From: Eutypella sp. D-1
Lineage: Eukaryota > Ascomycota > Sordariomycetes > Xylariales > Diatrypaceae
NCBI GenBank assembly: GCA_023313575.1
Contig: JAJTTP010000018.1
Coordinates: forward strand, 1 to 64,000
Direction of reading: 5' to 3'
Length of the DNA stretch: 64,000 nt
Shown: piece after piece, positions 57,876 to 64,000 of the stretch
Layout of the letters: each line of letters starts with the position of its first letter
How positions within the stretch are numbered: the stretch's first letter is position 1
Made by a program: the position numbers and the translations under genes
The notes under the pieces: generated by a model
What the model saw: the letters and a program-made list of their open reading frames with translations, nothing else
Database searches by the model: none
Told to the model about the DNA's origin: nothing

Positions 57876-60800
57876 TCCGACCTCGTCTCCCAGCTTCCTA
57901 TCTGGTGTGGTCGACTGGCTTTTAGTCTTAGCGCTCATAGGGAACGCTGCGTTAGCTATATAGTAGTGCCATAGTCACACCATCATGGTGCCTATCCTGA
58001 AGTATATGAGGTGACAGCCTATTATACTATCGTGAGAGTGAGAACTGTCCAGAGCTATTTTTTAAAATATTGATAACTAATCCAACTAATAAGCAGTCGC
58101 ACGATCACGATGACCCAGTAGGCAAACCAGAGCGGAAAATAGATACAAACGAACAGAATGATCGGAGCTGACTTGTGGCCGCCGATCGGCCACCAGCCTA
58201 TACAGAAACCAGAAGGCAGCCAGAAGGCGACGTCTCCTCCACTAATGCCCGCAGCGCAGATCCCTCCTCGCCTAGGACTAGCCAGCAAGACCGGACCTGC
58301 GAGGACGTCTGTACAAAGCCGACGCCTACATAGATCCAAGATCGAGTAATCGGTCGCGGAATCTGGCGCCGGACATATGTTTCTCTGGGCCTCCACTTTG
58401 CCCACCGACCGGGTCGGGCTGTCAGGGTCTGTCAAGACCCGTCACGACAACACTAGCTGGCTAGGTACAGGCTTAACTGGTTACTCATCGTCACCACGTT
58501 GCTTGATGGTAGCAGTTAATAATCGCCTGATTCCAGGTGTCTCTATACGTATGTATTTAGTCCAAGCCGTCCCGTGGAGATCTAGACATTCATCAGTGCT
58601 ATAGAGATCGACTGAGTTGGCTCTTCTCGATCTCTAGGACAAAATTTGCGTGTTTCCAACAATCGCAACACTGACCGCCAACCTCGAAATGCTCTGTCGA
58701 TCTAGCGGTAACCTTATAGTCAGGCCATTATTGGAGTTCTCGAAGTTCAAGGGGGCGCCAAAAGTCCTGCTCCTTGCCCCCCTCACCCCCTTTACGAGGC
58801 GACGGACCCGATTGGTCCCTTGCCCCCTATTCAAGGCTGTTACTGTTCTGGATTCGCTCCGGGTCAAACTTTCATCCGTCGCATGCTGACCCATGTTACC
58901 GATGATCGATTACTTCATTTTGACGAGCTCCGGCAAAGTGCCTACCCTACCTTTCCATAGAGATGCTAATTTAAAATCATTTAGCTACGTGTCCGTTGCG
59001 AAGGTTAGATCTAGTTCCTCTGTGATAGCGAGATAGTGTTTTTGTCGATTCAGATCTACCCAATCTGAAGCATCGCAATACCGACATCTACGCCTAAAGT
59101 CACCGTTTCTTAACCCTGGACAACTTCGTAATTAGTAAGTACCCAGACATGTAGTTAAGAGTAACCCGGAGCACAGTCCAGAAGGGCGCCGCGGCGTTAC
59201 CATATTTGTCATCGTGGAAATGCTTAAACCGACGGCCCAGGACTGCCAGAGCCTCAGACAGGCGGGGAAGGTGGCTGCAGCGCGTTGCGTCATTGGGGGA
59301 GAAACGAGACGGGAAAATCCTCCAGAAGCCAGTTACCGGCTAGATATGTAGCTTATTATACTACACGTAATAAACAGCGTCGATGTTGCCAAGTAAAGTC
59401 GCGTCGCCCCCAAGCGCCGTCTTTGCTTGGCACTATGGAAATGAATAGGAAGTAGTTAATAGTGAGGTGGTGTATAAATATTGTTTTATCGCCGCCGCGA
59501 CGTAAAAAGATACCGGTCGAAATCATACCGGAGGGATTGCTGGGATGGATGGGAGACGTCCGGATAATCCTACAATTATCAAACAAGGATTGGGAAAGCT
59601 GGCAGGTGAAAGGTGTGGGGGGAGGAAGGAACCGAAATGAGATGTTCACAAACGTTCAACGTTGACAGATCTGTTGAACGTCGATCATAAAGCTATCTAG
59701 GGAAAGTTTCTGGTAGGTATCTTGGGAAGAAGTACACCTGCAAAAAGTGGTTGGAGGGGCTTTATTTAGGGATTTGGGGATTTGGGTATCATTGCCAATC
59801 TGCCAAACTGCCTAGCTTGATACTGCGTGGGAAATGCGCATCGAAACATCGGCATTGTCCCTTTTCGCGATATCATCGACGATCTGGGAAGTTCAGACTG
59901 GAAATGGAAAGCGTCGAAGGCCTTGTGTGAAGCTAGAATTGTCAGGCAAGTCTGGGTCGGGTCGCAAAACGGTCCTCTCTTGTCACCCCAATTTGTCAAA
60001 TTGGGAAATACAGTTTGGGACGGAAAGTATTTACACGGTAGGACGACTTCCTCATGCTTTCTCGGGAAAGAATGACGTAACCTTTTTGCAATTTCGAAGA
60101 AATGGGTCCTGACCACCCACTCAACCACTCTTGCCCACCACCAGAACCAGACCATCACTTCCCCCACTAGGTACATAAGTACCAGGCACCCAGGGTACAA
60201 GGCTTTTTTTTTTTTTGGCCAGGGTAGCCCCCATCCAAAACCATTCAAACCATTCAAGGAGCCATTTCAGAATTTCAACCTCCTGAAATTTACGGGGGTT
60301 GTATGTATATACCTACCTCGGCATGTGTTCATAATCACGCTGGCTTGGGTTGGATGGCTACTGCTGCTGACAATTGATGACGCCAAGTCCTGAGACTACA
60401 TGAATCATTGGACTCTCATAGATTCCAAGACGAGGTTGACAAGAGATAAGACGACTTTTTTTTTTTACTTTGACAACGCCAGCATAACGAAACATTCTAG
60501 GCTATTTCGTCCATCTGGGTTACTGGGTTGCTGGGGTGAGAAATAACTTCTTTAAGTACCAATAAGGATCACCTCTTCGCAGACGGCGGGACTACCTGGC
60601 TTCGTGTCTCATTCTGATCGTGCGAGTGAAGAGTCGACAGAGAGTGCCGATGCGTTGTTATACATGCGCTAACAAGTAATAGCTGGGCGACTGGGTAGAC
60701 CTAACACGCGCGACGGCAAGACGGTGCTGGGTCCGCGTTTTATTGGAGAGACGAGGGCTGGTACTTGTACCCGGACCCGGACGTGGTTGTCTGAGGGCTG

Positions 60801-62865
60801 CCAGAAGACGGGCTGACGGGGGTAGTAGCAAACGATACATCCCCATAGTAGAACAAGGATGGAAAACTTCTAGTGAAAAGAAAAGCCAGAAAAAGCAAGG
60901 GGGGGACCTGATTGCCTGATAAGAGTTGAAGACGTAGTACCTTTTCTTGCCACCTCCAGGGTTCGCTTCTGGGAATTACTGGGAATCGCTGGGTATCTTG
61001 CTGGGTATCATTGCGAGGTGCTGGAAATCGAGGGACGGATTTCATACTATTCTTGGTCTAGCGTCTATCCCGATACCGTTATATACAGTAATAATATGCA
61101 CAGTGCATACCACTTATACGGAGGGGGTAACATGCGACATGCGACGTGCGACATGGGGAGGACCGACCTGGTCAGTTTTTGTTCAGTGTTGTCTGGGTTG
61201 GCTGGTCTTTCCACTCTTCCCAAATTTTTAATTAGGCCCGATCGAGAAGGATTCGAGGAGGAAGCGCCGCAGAGGCTCCTTCCATGTTTCCATCATCGAT
61301 ACATCTCATCCCGAGGTTGGTACTACGGCTGGCACCTTTTGACAACCACTTTGATACCTTACCTAACTGCCTGAGGAGCTCAAAGATGCATCATCAAGTT
61401 TAGTGATAAGAAGGGTTCCAAAATATAGCCTTTTTGCGCTTTTTACCCTTGACTCGACAATGAATTGTATTTCAAGATAAGGATCAAGACCAAGACCAAG
61501 ACCAACAACTCCATTCGCACTAACCGCGTATAAAAGCAGCCGCCACGGGTATTACGTGTCTGCTTGCCATGTAACGGCTTCTGCCCTGGTTTACGTACAT
61601 ATCAGGGTCCAGTAAGGAAAGAGGAAAGGGTCTCCGTCGCTGTTGCCCATATATATCACCATACTCATAATGCGTAACGGTCGCATCATGGATCTTTTGA
61701 CGCGAAACCTTAAAAATTTTAAAGATGGAAGGCTTCATTTAGAGATAAGGAAACTTGACTTAATATTCAGGTCATACCCAGGTAATAGATAATTGGGAAA
61801 ATTATCTGAAGTTTGCCAATTATTCGTAGTATCTAGTAGTCAGTGGGGAGTGGTTGGGTTTCGGATTACGCAGGTGAGTGGTCCACTGGCACTGGCAGGT
61901 CTATCTATGTATGGGTAAAATACCAAAGTATGGATAGGTATCTTAAACGGTAAAGCCAGGGACGGTACACACTGTATGTCTACATCGCTACATCCCCGTA
62001 TACAATCTTACTACAAGTGTATGTTCCCCCCTTAGTACTTCGTGTACTTTGCCTTCACCTAACCCTCTTAGCTTCTTTCACCTGCTTTAGTGTGAAAAAA
62101 ACTGATCAATGAAAATGGAAAATATCATGAAGCGGCAGGGATGATGGACTCGGAGTGGGTCCGAAATACATACCATCGAGACCATGTACTTATGTACATC
62201 CACTTCTTGCTGGCTCGTTTCCCCGGGGGTCTTTGGCTCCTGCTGTGTGCCATTTTCTACCAAAAACCACCCCTTATGTCACTTCTTCCCTCATGACCTC
62301 ATCGCAACAACTCACCACCTCTCTTTTTTTTCCTTCTCCCGAACCACTGCATCATAACGACTCGGTCGTGAAGCCAAAAAAAAAAAAAGAGAGAGAGAAA
62401 GGCCACACAATACACCTGGCACAACCTAAAGAAAATAGATCAGGAAACAGCCAACCTGACCCCACGCATAGTATTAACTTCGATATCACCTGCTATCTAA
62501 CATTTTATCTCATCATTAATACATCAGTAAAAAGTTTAGTTCGCCACTGAGCAAGGGGGGCGACCGCCTTGTTCCATCGTCATCATTATCGGCATCATTT
62601 GGGCATTTTTCTTTCAGAGGTAGTTTGCGTGCGTGCGCGCGTGTATGGTTGTTTCGTTCTGCCTGCAAGCTGCCTCGCCTCACCCACCATCAAACCCCCC
62701 CAGAAAAAAAAAGAAAGGAAGACGAGTAAGACGACCAACCCGCCCATCAAAGTCGCCTAACTGTCGTCCACCGTCCACCCGTCCGCCCACTGTCGCCCAT
62801 CGTTACATCATATACCTTCCTAAATCTGTACACACAATAAAACCACCTCCGTCACCTTCGTCATC
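57876..62865. other. 5 kb gene-poor stretch upstream of the bZIP gene
   Basis: No supportable gene. A minus-strand open frame at 58,055-58,435 has a hydrophobic tail but no ATG. Open frames at 59,766-60,257 and 58,634-58,894 overlap on both strands without resemblance to families. The last ~700 bp are C/T-rich with A-runs and probably belong to the promoter and long 5' UTR of the bZIP gene. Confidence 0.5.
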
Positions 62866-64000
62866 ATGGCACCTTCGGAGTCCAAGCCTTCAGAAAATCC
62901 ATCGCCAGGTACGTTAATTGATCCGTGTTCGGTCTCGTCACCCTTTTTGCCGTCATCGTCGTCATTGTTTTTTTGCCTCATTGCTGCATTGTTGCTGCAT
63001 TGTTGTTATGCATTATGTCCGATCGCGCATCTATCTACCTTTGTCGTCGTCGTTGGTGTTGATGTCGTTGTTGTCGTCGTTGACTTCGACTCACCGTCCA
63101 CCTTCCTCATCGTCACATCGCATTGCTTCATGACTTGGTAAAATAAACACAATGTTATGCACATCGTCTCCGATTGAACAAGTCGAAACCTTCCCCGTCG
63201 CTGAACGATGGATCGAACAGTTGTTCGACTATTTGATCGAGATCAAGTGGGATAGGTAGTAGACGAGCCGGCAGCGACACATAATGCTACTTGGAAATGC
63301 ATTCCACTGAAAGCAATCTGGCGATTGAATAAGACTATGTTGCTGACAATTTCTTTTCGATATTCTCAGACAATGCGAACAGCGACAAGAAAACATCCGA
63401 CGTCAAGCCCGAGTCCAAGCCAAACGCTGAACCAGGTCAGCCGTTAGCACCGCCGCCTAAGCCGGGAGAGGATTACTTCTCAAGTCAGTTGAGTCTGGAG
63501 CCCAATCCATTTGAGCAGTCGTTTGGAACAGGAGGAGGAACGGTAGAAACCCCGGGAGGTACCAAACTACCTAGTGTCGCTGCCCTCACTTCGCCTTCGT
63601 CCCTATTGCCAGGAAACGGAAATACACCATTCAACTGGGGAGGTGGTTCCCTTAGAACTGGACCTCTCAGCCCAGCTATGCTGTCCGGCCCCGCAAATGA
63701 TTATTTTGGCGATACGTCACATACCTTGCGTAGTGGCTTTACACCGAATGAGAGTTCACTTAGGACGGGCTTAACTCCAGGTGGTGGTGGTACTATGTTC
63801 CCAGCTCCCAGTCCCAACACGCAGGCCATCTTCGCACAAATAGCTAGCGGTGCCGCAACTCCCAGTACTATCGACTTCCATCGAACAGCCATGAGTGCAG
63901 CTGCAGCCAAGGCGAACCGCGAGCAGCCCGCCAACCAGACGGCTCCGACGTCGCAGCCGCCAGAATCCAATGGCGTCGCCGTCAAGACCGAATCGAAGCC
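62866..64000 (+). CDS. atfA: AtfA/Atf1-type bZIP stress transcription factor, N-terminal part
   Basis: ATF/CREB-type factor that in fungi acts below the Hog1/Sty1-type MAP kinase in stress response and conidial survival. Exon 1 (62866-62908) gives MAPSESKPSENPSP. A 461-nt intron (62909-63369, GTACGT donor, TCTCAG acceptor) joins in phase to exon 2, open to the window edge, about 224 residues in all. Recognised features are the conserved N-terminal block (EDYFSSQLSLEPNPFEQSFG), TKLPSVAALTSPSSLLPG, repeats of LRTG/LRSG with TPG, and FPAPSPNTQAIFAQIASG. The DNA-binding bZIP region lies beyond the window. The intron is long for this genome and contains GTC/GTT repeats near 63,040-63,080, so an extra exon or alternative splicing cannot be excluded. 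Confidence 0.88.

Noticed and set aside
58055..58435. Minus-strand frame with a hydrophobic C-terminal segment that looks like a membrane protein
   Set aside because: It begins with TTG and has no internal ATG in frame; no family resemblance or splice sites were seen.
59766..60257. 163-codon minus-strand frame near 60 kb
   Set aside because: Overlapped by two plus-strand frames of similar size; aromatic and Pro-rich composition without any family match.

Overview
The window is nuclear DNA of a filamentous ascomycete (Pezizomycotina), most likely a Sordariomycete. Genes carry short GT-AG introns of about 50-185 nt with TGATA or CTAAC-like branch sites. Gene order is housekeeping islands separated by long non-coding stretches. 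The recognisable proteins are fungal: Tho2, homoserine O-acetyltransferase, an L-type cyclin, CSN6, a polyol dehydrogenase, Vps17, mitochondrial EF-G2, a rhodopsin-domain membrane protein, a P450 and an AtfA-type bZIP factor. I could not fix a species from the sequence.

Layout. 1-23.1 kb is a gene-dense housekeeping island: THO2 (minus, runs off the left edge) and met2 (plus) share a 1.76 kb divergent promoter region. They are followed by an unknown Lys-rich-start protein, an L-type cyclin with an Asn/Ser insertion, a Cys/His protein, a Pro/Gln-rich protein with a conserved C-terminal domain, CSN6 and a zinc polyol dehydrogenase. 23.1-30.9 kb is a 7.8 kb stretch with no supportable gene. 30.9-36.3 kb holds VPS17 (minus) and MEF2 (plus), head to head. 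36.3-47.6 kb is again gene-poor, with one plausible small secreted protein at 39.2-39.7 kb and a perfect 19-bp inverted repeat at 43.8 kb.

47.6-57.9 kb looks like an accessory, decaying region: an O-methyltransferase remnant with an in-frame stop and no catalytic domain, the TPR half of a STAND/NLR-like protein without its NTPase, an intact 6-exon rhodopsin-domain (7TM) protein, and a P450 whose second intron is swollen by a tRNA-like, SINE-type sequence and lacks a clean donor. 57.9-62.9 kb has no gene I can support. The window ends inside the N-terminal part of an AtfA/Atf1-type stress bZIP regulator.

Functionally the conserved genes cover mRNA export (THO), methionine synthesis, cullin deneddylation, endosome retrieval, mitochondrial ribosome recycling and stress transcription. 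They are not a pathway unit. The 47.6-57.9 kb set may be the relic of a specialised-metabolism or accessory cluster, but that is inference. A recurrent 10-bp palindrome (TACCTAGGTA) marks the intergenic spaces. I found no convincing wholly new multi-gene system; the best leads are the tRNA-like insertion, the truncated NLR/TPR gene and the 43.8 kb hairpin.
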